From Pelodera strongyloides (Eukaryota > Nematoda > Chromadorea > Rhabditida > Rhabditidae): a DNA stretch of 64,000 bases. This document shows positions 31,228 through 43,731 of this stretch, piece after piece. The first letter of the stretch is position 1, and each line of letters starts with the position of its first letter. A program made the translations under genes and the position numbers. The DNA lies in NCBI GenBank assembly GCA_036852015.1, contig JAANDG010000282.1, positions 62,001 to 126,000 of the forward strand, read 5' to 3'. The notes beneath the pieces were generated by a model, which was not told the DNA's origin, made no database searches, and worked only from the letters and a program-made list of their open reading frames with translations.

Positions 31228-31408
31228 TTAAATCGGTATGATAGGTGGTTTGGAAATCAAGTTGAACAACTTTATCCTCATGTATTATATGCAAATTATG
31301 TGAAAATTTGGGCTTCTGTAGCAAGGTAACGTAGCACAGTTACGTATAGCACATGGGAATTCAGTTGTCCGACATATGCGTTGCAAACCATGTGTCGTAT
31401 CGCTTTAA
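31228..31408. mobile_element. TTAA-family MITE, second subfamily
   Basis: It starts TTAAATCGGTATGATAGG and ends CCATGTGTCGTATCGCTTTAA, with the shared core GAATTCAGTTGTCCGACAT. Confidence 0.55.
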
Positions 31409-31623
31409 TCCTTCAGGTTCATACTTGCCTTGGTCACTGTCCGACCACATCGCCCGTGCTCAGTATAGTTTTTGCTTTGCTTTGACCTGCGTTTTAATTG
31501 GGACGCCTTTTCGTTCGACAGTTAGAGATTGTTACCTAGATGACTTTGGCCATATGTCATTCAATTTTGATGTGTGAGTGATGTGCTGCTTATGTAAGCG
31601 AATTGAAATAGCGCGCCTCTCTG

Positions 31624-31736
31624 GGCTCATATTCACCATATAATTTCCTCGGGGAACTTTTTTCCAGCGTATTTCACGTTATCACTTCATCAGGTAATAG
31701 TTCCCCGGGGAAACGTGGTGGTGAATGTGGCCTCTG
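31624..31736. mobile_element. GAGGCC-family MITE
   Basis: Left end GGCTCATATTCACCATATAA and right end GTGGTGAATGTGGCCTCTG are inverted. CCTCGGGGAAC and GTTCCCCGGGG form an inner pair. Confidence 0.6.
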
Positions 31737-31902
31737 AAGTCAGAAGTGAAATGTTTTAAAAAATTTTCCGCCCCGCGTGCGTCTTTCTGATTTCCGAGAT
31801 CGTCGTACTGATGTATTAAGCTCTTTCATTGCTTCTCTTCTGCGCTTTCTTTTCTATTCTGTCCGTCTATTTATCCTCATAACTGCTTTTCGTGTTTTTG
31901 TA

Positions 31903-32057
31903 TTAAAGCGGTGTAACAACCTATTTTAGAACGTATGTTCAAAAACTGCATTCCAGTGTATTATTTGCGTAGGATTAGAATAAAAATCTACCCCACATAG
32001 ATAGGAATGTAGTTGTCCGACATAAATGTTAAAAACTCGGTTGTTATTCCGCTTTAA
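31903..32057. mobile_element. TTAA-family MITE, second subfamily
   Basis: It starts TTAAAGCGGTGTAACAACC and ends CTCGGTTGTTATTCCGCTTTAA (inverted). Confidence 0.65.
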
Positions 32058-32627
32058 TTATTATAATTACAAATTGATCACAATACATGCTAATGGCGGG
32101 CGCGTGGCCATTAGCCTCCTACCGGAATGATAGTGAGTATCTTTTAGAGTACGCCTTTTGACTGTTAATATCCAATATTTACGTGTTCCTGATTTTTGTA
32201 CATATTCAGTTTACGTATAACGGATCTAACCAAATTTTGTGTTCTTCTTTACGATTAACATTGCTGTATCGTCATTTAATTGATATACATATAGCCTTCT
32301 CCAATAATTTCGATAATTTTGCACCATTTTTTGTTTGTGTTGATGTATTGACTGCCTTTTTCTCAGTTTGTGTATGATAACACTGTGGGCTGGGTATTTT
32401 CTTAAGTTTTGTTTATGAGTGAAAAATCGAAATGTTTTGTAAGTAGGCTCGGGTACTGGTACTGGATATTGTGTATTTTGTAATTGAACTAATTGGGCTA
32501 ATTTTTGAACGCAATCGAAGTAGAAATAGATCACTATATCCATTCCCGGTATCTAGAGTCCGATGTTTAAGATGCTTCTGCGTATGTACCCCTTCAAAGA
32601 TTTATTATAATATATGTTGGTTTGTCA

Positions 32628-32768
32628 GAGGCCGTATTCACCAACACACAGGGAGCCCTCCCTAGGCTCACGAGCGCTCTGAATCTCCTCCTCTCGCACT
32701 ATCTACGCACTCATTAGCTCCCTGGGGAGGCCAGGGAGGGCTTCCTGTGTGATGGTGAATACGGCCTC
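32628..32768. mobile_element. GAGGCC-family MITE, best copy
   Basis: GAGGCCGTATTCACCAACAC on the left and GGTGAATACGGCCTC on the right. The arms continue as AGGGAGCCCTCCC and GGGAGGGCTTCC. Three flanking bases CAG occur on both sides, a possible target duplication. Confidence 0.8.
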
Positions 32769-33001
32769 AGATGTAACTTGTTTACGCAAGTCCCCCCGTT
32801 TATCGTATCTCTTCGGTGTATTTCAATTGATCTCCAGTTTTCATTCTCTCTCAGTGTTCTCTCGAACAATCCCATCAAACGACTTTAATTTTATCCACAT
32901 CTTTCATTTTTAGTTTCTCTGAAAAGGTTCGTCCAGCTGCAGGTGAGTGCATGTACGTAGTAGTGACATCCATAATTGCTTGGAAATGTGAAATGGTTGA
33001 A

Positions 33002-33138
33002 GCTAAAGCGGTACAGCGTGTGGTTTTTGAAAATTTCGGGGCACAGAATGACACACCGTTTGCATTAATGCCGGAATGGGAATGGGGTTCTAGTTGGTAG
33101 GATAGGTTTGAGAACCAGGAGTTGTACCGCTTGAAGAC
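33002..33138. mobile_element. TTAA-family MITE, second subfamily, diverged
   Basis: CTAAAGCGGTACAGCGTGTGG on the left and GAGTTGTACCGCTTGAAG on the right are inverted repeats. Confidence 0.5.
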
Positions 33139-33813
33139 AAGCATTGACAAGCAACTATTGATATACACAAGCTAATGTATCGATTATCGATGTAGGTTGA
33201 AAGTTAGATCTGTTTGTGTGCAGTTGCTGATATTACGGTAACTTTGAGAGCTTGACTTGATAGGCGAAGCTGAAAGTATTGATTGTTTATTTTCGATCAA
33301 TTTGTGTGGAATCTACATATATAGGCCCTTTTATCTTTTATCTAGAATAATTTCTGCTAATTCTCGGTCTTTCGTATGCTTAAGTGATGAATGGATCAAT
33401 TCCTTATTTCTCTTCATTTGCGTTATAGAATGCCTTATCGATCGTGGATCATTTATTGATTATTTATGTTTTTGCCTCCTTAACCTTATACCTTACCTTT
33501 ACCTTAGTAATGTATTCGATTGTGTATTCGACCCTGTGGGTTCGTTAATTCATTATATATAAATTATACACTTATATGGGCATATTTATCATCAATAAAT
33601 GCGAAGTATTAGTTTGTTGAATTTGTGGCACAGTTCCGTTTTGAACGGATTCGTTATTTGTCTAAGTTATTTGAATTTCCTACTTTTTTTTGTGTGCGGC
33701 CTTTTGTTATTATCATTATTGGTGTTGTCAAGTATGTTGTCATTATTGGTGTCAAGCACGGGAACCAGAAATACATTCTTCTTTCATCTATTAATTGATT
33801 TTGTTGAGGTGGA

Positions 33814-36800
33814 ATGTCTGTAGAGGGTGGCCACATACTGCACGTATTGGTTGTCGGCTTTCATCATAAACGGGGATGTCAGGTAATCTTTCTCTATAAT
33901 TTTTGGCAGAATACGGCTGATTTGTGAATGTTATTGAAGCCTGAACATTGTTAAAGCGGTATAACAGCCTGTTTCTGAAACGTATTTCGGACGCTGTATT
34001 CCCATTTAGTGTATGTAAATAACTGCGCGATTTTTTACTCTAATTATGTTCATTTGCACACAACATGAGAATGAATTTGTCCAAATACGTTTCAAAAACT
34101 GGCCGTTAAATCGCTTTAAGGCGAAATGGCATCTGGATTTGAAACGTGTGCTGGAGAGACTGCATTCCCATGTATCCTGTGAAAATCATGTTACGTTTTG
34201 TTCCCTTAGGGCTCATGATACACAGTTCTGCAACTTTCTGTTCATCAATCCACGTTTAATACTTTTTTTTTACTGTGTTGGACGTGGTACCGTTCGGAAT
34301 ATAGTATCGCTGGTTTCTTATAGGTAGACTTCTCGTTTCCACCTATAGGAGAATCTGCGGACTATCTACCTCCGGAATGGGTAAATCTCCCGTCATTAGC
34401 ACTCCCCGATGGAGCTCACAATACACAAGATGGTTAGTAGTTTAGGCTCTATTCAATTATTTTGAAGAATTGTTAATATATGTGGGATTTATATAATAGT
34501 AGTTTTACAATAGTGTTGTTCAGGGATAGATTAGGGATAGGTGTGCGTAAACCCGTAAACTAACGTAAGCCGGAGACAATTAGTAATGGTTATGTATTTT
34601 TACATAACCATCACACACTATGCGTATTCCTTACAAGTATCACCGTTTTCTCGGGTGAAGCCGGACTACATGCTAAATTGTATACCGTTTTAGATTTTGT
34701 TTACTTTTTGTTACCATCGCGTGATGAGCCGGGCCGATCGATTTTTGGAATCTCATGTTATAGACAAATAGCGGCTAAGGTGAGTTTTTCTTGAGTAGTG
34801 ATTTTCTTTATCGGAAATATTTTTTTAAGTAGAATTATTAGCTATAGAAATGAAAACTATATATTTGCCTCATGATTGGTCATACGTTGTAAAGGTAATA
34901 GGTAATACTAAGTTAGATGTCCCATTTTGAGCCCAGTGAGATCCAACATTTTTTTTTTGCTAAGTATTCCGTGATGTTAAAGGCATGTCTGTTTTATTTA
35001 TATCATGACAATTCATCAGTCCCATAATCACCAATATCTCCTTATTCAGGAGCTAGTTTCTAAATCGGAAGACGTCACACGAAGTACTGTGCAGAAGAGC
35101 GTGTGCGTACTATGCCGGGTACCCCTTTTTGGAGTGCTCAAGGCAAAACTTCAATTAATAACCCATGCTTACTTCAATCAAAAGGACTTCACCAAGGTAA
35201 GCGGGCGGAAGTTGTGTTTTTTGGTCCTGAGTTGGAGTTGTTAAGTTATTTGTTAGTTTGATTGGTTCAAGGTGCACTTTAGGTGTTGTGTATTGTATGC
35301 ATAATGGAACAATACATAACATGGAAATGAAGTATATTACGAAAAAGTGACCAAGTTCAAATTAAATATGTATTACGTAAACTTTGACCTAGTTCCGATG
35401 AAGTCATGAAATATGTATTACGTAAATATGACCTAGAAGTATGTATTACGTAAACGTGGCCTAGTTCCCATGGAAGTTTAGGTGGAAGTGTTATCGCAGA
35501 TGTACCGAAATTTATGCGAAATGTTTGAAGGTGACTTGTTGGATGGACAAGCTGCATGTATAGGTTGGTTATAATAATATTTGGGACCACGCCGTTTTCT
35601 ATCTATATTTTACTCACACATTCTCTCAGTAGATTATGCTTTGTACTTTGTAAATGTGTGCCTGAAGCGGAAGCCGTATTCACCAACACGCAGGGAGTCC
35701 TCCCTACCCTTCCCATGGAGCTAAAGAGTGCGAGAACAGAAGAGATGCAGAGCGCTCGTGAACCTAGGGAACTCCCTTTGTGTTGGTGAATACGGCCTCA
35801 GTTCATGTTCACGGAAATTTTTTTTCATGAACGTTACTTTTTGTTTTGTGTCTTCCAGTGGAAACATTTGACCTTTTGTGTACATATTTTTTTAGATATA
35901 TCCGTCCGAGACATTGTGAAGAGATTTAAGCACCGTGCTGTTTTGTTATTCAAGCTTATGCTGCTGGAGAAGAAGGTTGGTTGTTAAGTTGTTTGTCAGT
36001 TTCTCACGTTCTATATGGCATAACCGTTTTTTTTGTACCAGCATAGTATGCAAATGGTGCCGGGATATTACAACAGTAGTATCACACTAATTTAAACTTG
36101 AATTTTCCATTTTTTTTGTGTTGCTCGTATCATTCCTGGGGCTGTATTCACCATCACGCAGGGAGCCCTCCCTAGCCTCCCAGGGAGCTAAAGAGTGCGT
36201 AGAGAGCGCGAGAACAGAAGGGATTCGCAGCGCTCGTGAGCCTAGGGAGCGTTCCCCCCTATGTTGGTGAATACATCCTCTGGATGTAGTCATTTCATGT
36301 ATGTAATAAGAAAACACTCAATCCCTTTTCTTCCATTTCAGGTTGTTTTCAACATATTTCCCGTTGGCACTTTGGGGGATATCATGATTGCATTGGCGTC
36401 GCTTTTTCCAAGTAGGTCGACAAGTTTTGAAACTTTATTTTGTTTATCGGATATTTGTTTGTTTGTTTGTTTGTTTGTTTATTGAAGTTTAGGTTTGAGT
36501 TTGAGGCTTAATTGAGCGAAATCCTGCTTTATTCCTGTAAATTTGCTGAAACAATTATGCCATTTGTTTTAATTTTTATAGCGCTCTTATTCGTCTGTTT
36601 TTTTATTACAAAACTTGCGCGATACTGATACATTTGTTGTCGTATTAAATGTTATGTTATGGAATAGCTAACGTTGACGTACAATGTCTGCTATAGGATT
36701 ACTCGACGAGGGCTTGTTCTACGCAGCACTACCCACCGAGCAACCAGTAGAGGCTGCGGCTGAGTGTACTGAAAATTCTTTTGAAGAAAGGAATAAGAAA

Positions 36801-39800
36801 CAAAGTGAGTGGAGTTTCACTTTATTTTTGGACCCCTGCCCTTACCTTACCTTAGATACCTTAGATATCCATCCTTAGATACCTTTGGGTAGAGGAAGGT
36901 TCATGTGGTCGATCTTATGTATCAAACTGATAAATATTAGTGGTATTTGTGCGGTGTAATTGAAAATAAACTTTTTTTGTAGACTTATTAATAGAAGTCC
37001 ACTGAACTTGGTTTATTTCTTCATTCAGCTCGACAGGAAGCTGGCGATGAAGTAGTAATTCCCCCTTCTGCAAGTACTACGAGTGTAGAAGACCGAGTAA
37101 GTTATTTATTGATCGATGTAAGGATAATGGCGTTGGAATTTTTATGCAATTAATATGTTAGTATCTTGGTTTTGAATAATTAAAATATGTGACGTTAGTG
37201 TGAGCTGTAACGTGGTTTCTGAAGAAGTTGTATTTACTTTGGAACTTGTCATCTAGTTCATCGAGTTTTGTTTTCAGTCAAGATTTGCATATGAATGAAA
37301 TCTTTTTGTTATTAATCCTCGTATCCTGTTTGTTATTAATCCTCGTATCCTTAATATGCTACATATCGAAGCAAGGAAAAAAATACATTGATTTAACATA
37401 ACCAAAAGGCTACGTAAATAATTTGTTTAGAAATGGCGCTTTTGTCCATGGGTGAGAAAATTCAGGTCGAGCGTAGTGAGTTGTTCACATTCGCTAAACC
37501 AACTTCTACTCCTTGTGTAGTATTCCTTTCTCGTGTTTATTATACTTTCGGGGCTTGTGGTACTCTTCTTTTTGTGGTTTTTATTTTTTAGATGTATGGT
37601 ATGAAAAGTCGGGGTCTCGCAAAAACTACGATACGAAGTGGAAACATATACCATAGATTGATAGATTTTAAGGATTGTGATGGTTTATTGGTTGTTTAAT
37701 AATCTAGTATAAGTAAGGTCTTATTGATAAGTTCTTTGTCAACAAGTGGTTACTTTAAAATTATATAGAAGGACTTTCCGACACATTTCGTACTGTTATT
37801 TACGTCAGTACTGCAAAAACGATATAGTAGAAAATAAACCTACAAGGGGGCTTCAGTGAGAGCTACGTACTTAAAATATGAGTTAAGATTTCTGGGTGCG
37901 ATTCGGTGCACTTTCTATTGTTTGGTTTTCAATACATTTACGTTTTTCAGTCACCATCAAAGATTGACTCGCTAGAAGATGAAGTTCAAATAGCGTCTGA
38001 TGCCTCATTGCCGAACGATCCCCTGTCGGAGAATAAGGATTCGCATGGATTCCCGTTGAGTATATTTACGAATGTGAGTTTTTGTTTCCAAAAACCCAGA
38101 TCAGGCCGGACCGTGTATTTCAGGGAGTTCAGCTCTCTTGAGAAGAGAAGAGAAGACGGGTCTAACCTTAACTTTTTTTTGCTATGAAAATTTTTGGGTT
38201 ACTTCTTTTGCAGATACTTGCTCTATTTGGGAGGAAAGGCATATAACTAGCGGGTCGGTAAAAGAAACTTTATTCGGTTCATGCGTGCTCATGAATTGCC
38301 GTGTTAGAGTTAGGTTACCATTGGTTTGTCATTCCGTTAGTAAAATGGAAATAATGGCATATTTGCTGAGACTGCGTTTTTATTCCATATTGGGTGAAGC
38401 TTTTTGTCTATCCATGCGACCTTCGGTAATTATCGGTTTCTGGAAGTTCGTGGTTTACCTTAAGCCATTTGCAGAACAATCTCTTTCATCCCTACCTGAG
38501 CATTTGCTACATGGACATGATACGATCGACGAGCGTGCGCGCGTTTTCAATCGGTTGCACGAATCAGCTATTTGTACAGAGGAGGAATTCGCTGGATGCG
38601 ATTGTTTCGGTATGTGTCCTGATTTTGATATTCTTTACTTTTTTCACGCTGCAGTTTATTCAGTAATGTGGTGGGGGAGATGGGTATGTGCATTGGAGTA
38701 GTTTTTAAATATTTGTAAAAACACGAAAACGGTGTAAGAACATTTTGTTTCAATGCGGCGTGATCACTCGTGGTACAAAGTTGAGAAGTTGTTAATGCGA
38801 AATACTGGCCGGCTTTTGAAACGCGTTGTGGACACCAGCATTCTTATGCAGCATATGCAAATGAACATAAATTAGAATAAAAAATCGAGCTAAATTCGAG
38901 CAAATTAGCATAAATACGTAAGAATTCAGTTGTCCACGATGCGTTTCAAAAACCGGCCGGTATTTCGCTTTAGTTATGCCGATATGATATTCAAAAGTAG
39001 CGCTAGAGAGACAATATTGTTGTTTTAGGAAACGATTTTCGTGTTTTCCTGCTGAATGACTACTGTTTTTCTAGCTCGACGATCAAGGAAACGGCGTGGT
39101 TGATGTGATCAGTCCAGAATTGCGACGGCAACTTTCTCTAACGACTGCCGACCTTCGTTTTGGAGACTATCTAATCAAGAATGTGGAGCAAAATGATCTG
39201 ATTGAAGCAGGTTCGGTGTTTAATTACATTCAGAACCAGAAGTGATACGCTTTCAATAGGACGATGTCTCTGTATGAAATGCAGTTGACACGTGCCTACT
39301 GTATCTGAGAAGTCTTTGTAAGTATGTCATTGTGGAATGGGGTTTGTCGGACAGTTAAAGCTAATTTGGTTGAGGGCACGCCATGTCCGTGTGTAATAGG
39401 TTGTTTTGTTCTTGTTTGTGTAAAAGCATAACGTAACGATGTTCATATTCAGCTTGGGAGGGCAGTGATGAATGGTTGCGGTTACAATTCCGATCCTATC
39501 TTCTATCTATGGCAGCGTCGGCACGATCGGAATTACAGGTATGAAGGAACAGAAATGGGTTTAGTTTATTTTTAGATTTCAAATACATAAATTATCTAAC
39601 TTCATAAGCATAGTTTTCACAAAACCAAATGTGTAGACGTGTAGATTTCACATAAAAGATAAATTTTAATGAATAATAGTACGATCATCTGTCGTAGATC
39701 GTAGACATGCGTGTAGAACCCTGCGTCCGTCTTTTATGTATATTGTTTGATTTCAAGATAATTACAACGCTAGTAAAGATCAGAGTAATTATTATCAGTG

Positions 39801-40867
39801 GGTGTTCATTTCACTCTGGTTTTTTTGTAGTATCCTCAATGCTCATTCAATAGATAGGTTAACTGATAGTGGTTTAAATAAGTTCAAATTTGTAACAATT
39901 TATGTTTAGACAGCGATAGCCGACCACGGCACTGCATTTGTGATGGCATGGAAGGAGACGGTCAACTATAGGATATGGATGGCTGGAAATCATGTGGATC
40001 TAACGTCGGCCACGCCTGGGTGAGCATGTTTGTATGTCATTAAAGCTCTCCGGTAGCATCATAGCAGTACCTTTGGTATCATTTTAGTACCCAGTTGTAG
40101 GTACTGGGCAATGTCTAATTTATCGAGTCGACTTTACGTACACTCGCACATTGAAAAAACGGTCGGACTGATTGTGGCCGTGTGGCGATGAAAAGTAGAG
40201 TTTAGCGGCGCATATCCTGATTTACAAACAATACTTTCCACAACAGTTTCTGCTCTTCAAAACACCGAATGTTCAAATTCTTGTTCTTGGTTGAAAAGTG
40301 AATGTGAATTTCAGGCACACGTTTTCTGGACAAGCCGGAGTTCGCGACGTTGCGCTAATGGTGGAGCATGCTGTGGCGGGTAGCGAAGGAGCCAAGCGAG
40401 CCCTTTCGGCTATCAGTTCAACGGGAAGGAATTTGGGAGAGACTGGTTTGTGGACGTTAAATCAATATTCCGTTTTATTGATTGTTTTCTCTTTAGTGTG
40501 TCATTCGCCTGAGTCTGTATAAACTGAAACTATGATGATTCACTTTTTGTGCAGCTTATCATTAGCGTTTTTGTGTGATTTTCTTGTTCTGGACATCTGC
40601 GACGGGTAGGTAAGGCCCTTGTATTTCTACTAATTAATTAATGTATATATTTCTTCAGGAAGTCGTGTTCGACAGTCGTTCTCGTCCTGGTTGAGGGGTG
40701 CTGCGACGGCAGTTGGACAGGCGGCCGGTTCGCTACAAGCTGGCACATCGTCTGCCCAGGTGCCGCCGACAAATGCTCTTACGGCACAGGATGCGGCAGT
40801 TGTTATGGCAGAGGAAGCGGTAGAGAACCAGAGGGATGGGGACAAGGATGTTCAACCGGTTCGATAG
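33814..40867 (+). CDS. AVL9: AVL9 homologue (DENN-type late secretory/endosomal trafficking protein)
   Basis: Peripheral membrane-trafficking protein of the AVL9/DENN group (established: late exocytic transport in yeast, cell migration in mammals). Sixteen exons: 33814-33882, 34324-34432, 34694-34779, 35050-35196, 35482-35563, 35896-35975, 36342-36411, 36697-36804, 37029-37096, 37951-38073, 38475-38609, 39075-39210, 39453-39538, 39910-40019, 40315-40445, 40659-40867. GT-AG and in phase, 582 residues; human AVL9 is somewhat longer. Diagnostic stretches: HVLVVGFHHKRGCQ at 10-23, LPSLALPDGAHN near 45-56, FGISCYRQ near 79-86, VQKSVCVLCRVPLFGVLKA, KLQLITHAYF, LLFKLMLLEKK, then after an acidic linker HGFPLSIFTN, FSIGCTNQLF, TTADLRFGDYL and the WKxTxNYRxW region. 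ATG 33814 is the only start before the conserved N-terminal block. The exon 38475-38609 lies inside a longer open frame in another phase, which is spurious. Confidence 0.95.
33951..34119. mobile_element. TTAA-family MITE in AVL9 intron 1
   Basis: It starts TTAAAGCGGTATAACAGCC and ends AACTGGCCGTTAAATCGCTTTAA (inverted). Confidence 0.7.
35669..35799. mobile_element. GAGGCC-family MITE in AVL9 intron
   Basis: GAAGCCGTATTCACCAACAC on the left and GTGTTGGTGAATACGGCCTC on the right; the inner GAGCTAAAGAGTGCGAGAAC is shared with 36138. Confidence 0.8.
36138..36281. mobile_element. GAGGCC-family MITE in AVL9 intron
   Basis: GGGCTGTATTCACCATCACG on the left and ATGTTGGTGAATACATCCTC on the right; it is closely related to 35669-35799. 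Confidence 0.75.
38792..38973. mobile_element. TTAA-family MITE in AVL9 intron
   Basis: It starts TTAATGCGAAATACTGGCCG and ends CCGGCCGGTATTTCGCTTTAG. It is one of the better-preserved copies, with the core GAGCTAAATTCGAGCAAAT. Confidence 0.85.
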
Positions 40868-40986
40868 AAGTACCGTGACTTTGGTTGAGAAAATTGCGTA
40901 GAACGTGAGGCGCTGGGTTTGTTCAGAACAAGAGCACGGTTGGCTATTTGAGTGTGACTTGTAGTTCTGGAGGACTGACGTCCTAG

Positions 40987-41057
40987 TTTGAAGCGATAAT
41001 AACATGCAGTTTTGAAAGTGTGTTACGTTTCAAAAACCCGCCGTTATATCGCTTTAA
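40987..41057. mobile_element. Minimal TTAA-family MITE, 3' of AVL9
   Basis: The two ends are almost joined: TTTGAAGCGATAATAACATG against CCCGCCGTTATATCGCTTTAA. It makes a 70-bp palindromic unit about 120 bp after the AVL9 stop, so it may be transcribed in its 3' UTR. Confidence 0.6.
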
Positions 41058-41538
41058 ACGCCTTTGCTATCGGAATACCCAGTGTCGTCCCTCTTCCCGA
41101 ATTCAGTAGTATTTTTTTGCGAGATTACATTTGAGTATGCAGTTTTCGTTTTCATTGCTGACTTACGTAGTTTGTTAGAAGTTTTCTGTGAGTGTATATG
41201 ATATATTTTGGGTTTTATAGTTAGGCGATAGTTTGTTAATTTTTAATACTATTTATTCCATTTGTTTATGGCAGTTAATTAATTAATTTGTATATGGTGC
41301 TGCTTCACTTCGTAATTCGTATTTTGGGCCACTTTTGTGATTGCAGATTATAGGGAAGTGTTATATTGATTTATTATACAAGTACTTCTTATGTAAGAGT
41401 TGTTCTATTGGGTAACATTTTTCTCCTTCACTTTTCTGTTACTGCGCACTTTCCTTAGTTTTCCCACATTTCTCTATTTCTGTTTGTGTGTGATTTTGAA
41501 TTACCGTTTCTGGTCCATTGTTTCTGTATCAGTTTGAT

Positions 41539-41736
41539 GTAAAGCGAAATACCCGCCGGTTTTTGAAACACATCGAGTAGACCAGCATTGCGTACACCTG
41601 CTTTCTTATGCAGCGTATGCAAATGAACATTAATTACAATAAAAACTCGAGCCAAATTCGGGGAAAATTAGCATAGATGCGTATGAATTCAGTTGTCCAC
41701 GATGCGTTTCGAAAACCGGCCGGTATTTCTCTTTAA
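41539..41736. mobile_element. TTAA-family MITE
   Basis: It starts GTAAAGCGAAATACCCGCCG and ends CCGGCCGGTATTTCTCTTTAA. It contains both ACATCGAGTAG and TTGCGTACACCTG, so it looks like a mosaic of two subtypes. Confidence 0.8.
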
Positions 41737-42104
41737 GTATGATTATTATACTGTATGATTAAAGCGGCCAGCATTCTATATAGCATTTTGTAATAATAAG
41801 TAGGCGCATAATTATTATTGTTTGTTGTAGAAATATGAATAGTTTACGTAATGATCTCTGCACTTTTAATTATCCGTTTTTTCGGGGTTAGTGATTTTGT
41901 AATTACTATTATAAAATAGATTGTGTGTTTTTCTGGTTTCGTTTGTATTGGATTCTAGTCACTGTGATAAATGTGATAAAAATATTGTGAATATATGTAT
42001 TTCATTTTTATAACTTCGTGTGTGGTCCAGTGGATCCACGCTTTTGATATCGGTGAAAGTGATTCGTTTGACTTCTTTTCTTTCTGTTTTTTTTTAATTA
42101 TTAT

Positions 42105-42203
42105 TTCATAATTATGATAATTATAGTAATGATCGTGGGTGGTCTTTCTTCTAGGTGGCTAGGAACTTCGTGGGTGGTCCATTTTTTTGGACAGCCCACC
42201 AAT
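42105..42203. repeat. Dispersed repeat, copy 1
   Basis: TAATGATCGTGGGTGGTCTT then GGAACTTCGTGGGTGGTCC. Matching blocks are at 43158-43262; shorter GGGTAGGAGCTTCG words lie at 42295 and 42348. Confidence 0.6.
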
Positions 42204-43157
42204 ATTGTATACAATGTATACCACTATTTATCATATGTACTAATTATCCTCTTGTAGTTATGATTTATTCTATAGATAATATGCTAATTTCTTGGGTAGG
42301 AGCTTCGGGATTTTTCCACTAATTATTTAGGGTAGATTATGACTTGGGTAGGAAGCTTCATGATCTATGATATTTGTTAATTTCCTTCTCCAGGTGGACT
42401 TCGACCCTCTCACGTGCTTTGGTTTAACACGAGGTTCTGTTTCGCAGGCGAGTGTGTATAAGATTGTCGTTTCTTGTTGGACTGTGTGTGCGCTGTAGTC
42501 GTTCTTTGAGGTGTAGGTAGGAGATGTTCTCTCGTAATTGTTGTGGACAGGTGGAAACAGGTCTGTGTGTTAGGGTGATTCAAGAATTTGAGACTCCACT
42601 TACTTCTAGGCTAGGTGCGAACCATAAGTACTAACTTCTAGGTACTAACCAGCCGGTAGATATTCTAATGCTCGTATAGTTACCGGCTATTGAGGACATT
42701 GTTAAACTTCTTTGGACCGAGTTAGATTGATTGCGGCTTGTGTTAAGAGAACTATGAATAATCAGAAACGACTTTTTGTGATTGAGTCCAAAGTTCCAAG
42801 CTCAAGTGATAGGTGATAGTTAGAGGGTTTAAGTTTTTATCTTCTCTGACGTGTATCATCCTATCAGTGAGGAGCGCCATGCAGTGTTGGTTGTTTATCC
42901 ACTAGTTGTCTGACCCTTGACTATGCTTGCGTCTCTTGAGAAGACCTTGCCTTTTTCCTTCTTTTTGTACTTTGACACTCTAACCTCTCTTGAACTGCCT
43001 TATCTTTTCCCATCCTGACCCTCCTTTCCTAGCCTTCCGTCTCTTGAGAACACATTATCTTTCTTGCATCTCTTGGTTGTACTTTGACCCCCGTGTCTCT
43101 CTGAGCAACTGCATTCCTATTGGAGAAACGCACTGAAACTAACGTTTTGTTGTTTGA

Positions 43158-43262
43158 ATCATAATTATCATAATTCCAGTAATTACAGTAATGATAGTGG
43201 GTGGTCTTTTATGTGGATAGGAACTTCGTGGGTGGTCGATGTTTTGACCACCCACGAAGATT
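43158..43262. repeat. Dispersed repeat, copy 2
   Basis: TAATGATAGTGGGTGGTCTT then GGAACTTCGTGGGTGGTC. It is followed by a self-complementary block (GACCACCCACGAAG) that could pair with the preceding CTTCGTGGGTGGTC. Confidence 0.6.
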
Positions 43263-43731
43263 TTTTTTGACCACATAGCGTTATATGTGTTGAACCTTTT
43301 GTGTATTTTATTGTTTAGTTCGGAATTCGTTCTTGATTGTAAAGTTGCGTGTGGCTGAACTCCGAACTTATATAGTGTTTTTATTTTATTTTACACAACA
43401 AATACTTTGTTTTCCACTGTTACGATGTTGTTGTTTTCTGTAACACTATTGTTTACTTCAACATGAACAGGCTAGGCTGTCAATCGATAATTTGGAGTTA
43501 TTGTGTCTTGCCTTGAAACCAACATGGTTATTCATTAACTGCATTTTTTTATGGAACGGAGATCTTACTTATTTTGTACTTGCTTTGTGGGTTGTATCTT
43601 ACTGTTTAGCAGTAGATAAGTAGATTGAGCCTTTGTTTTCTACCCTTTTCGAGCATTTTTTTTTCGATTTCGTATTTTATTTCAAGTTTCACTTTGAATT
43701 CTCAACTGGTCTTTTCAGTTCGAATTTGGTA

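Larger units (their letters stand above)
31044..33813. other. Spacer between KMT5A and AVL9
   Basis: No gene recognised. It contains at least five MITEs, listed separately, and AT-rich sequence between them. The KMT5A 3' UTR must occupy its left part, but I see no canonical AATAAA close to the stop. The AVL9 promoter must lie in the last few hundred bases. Confidence 0.6.
40868..43731. other. Spacer between AVL9 and ETFDH
   Basis: No gene recognised. It holds the AVL9 3' UTR, two TTAA-family MITEs, and diverged direct repeats at 42105-42203 and 43158-43262. ETFDH promoter and 5' UTR are expected in the last few hundred bases; TTTTCAG just before 43720 could be an acceptor of a non-coding first intron. 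Confidence 0.6.

Noticed and set aside
38138..38701. 187-residue plus-strand open frame in AVL9
   Set aside because: It has no similarity to AVL9, while the exon 38475-38609 in another frame fits both phase and family.
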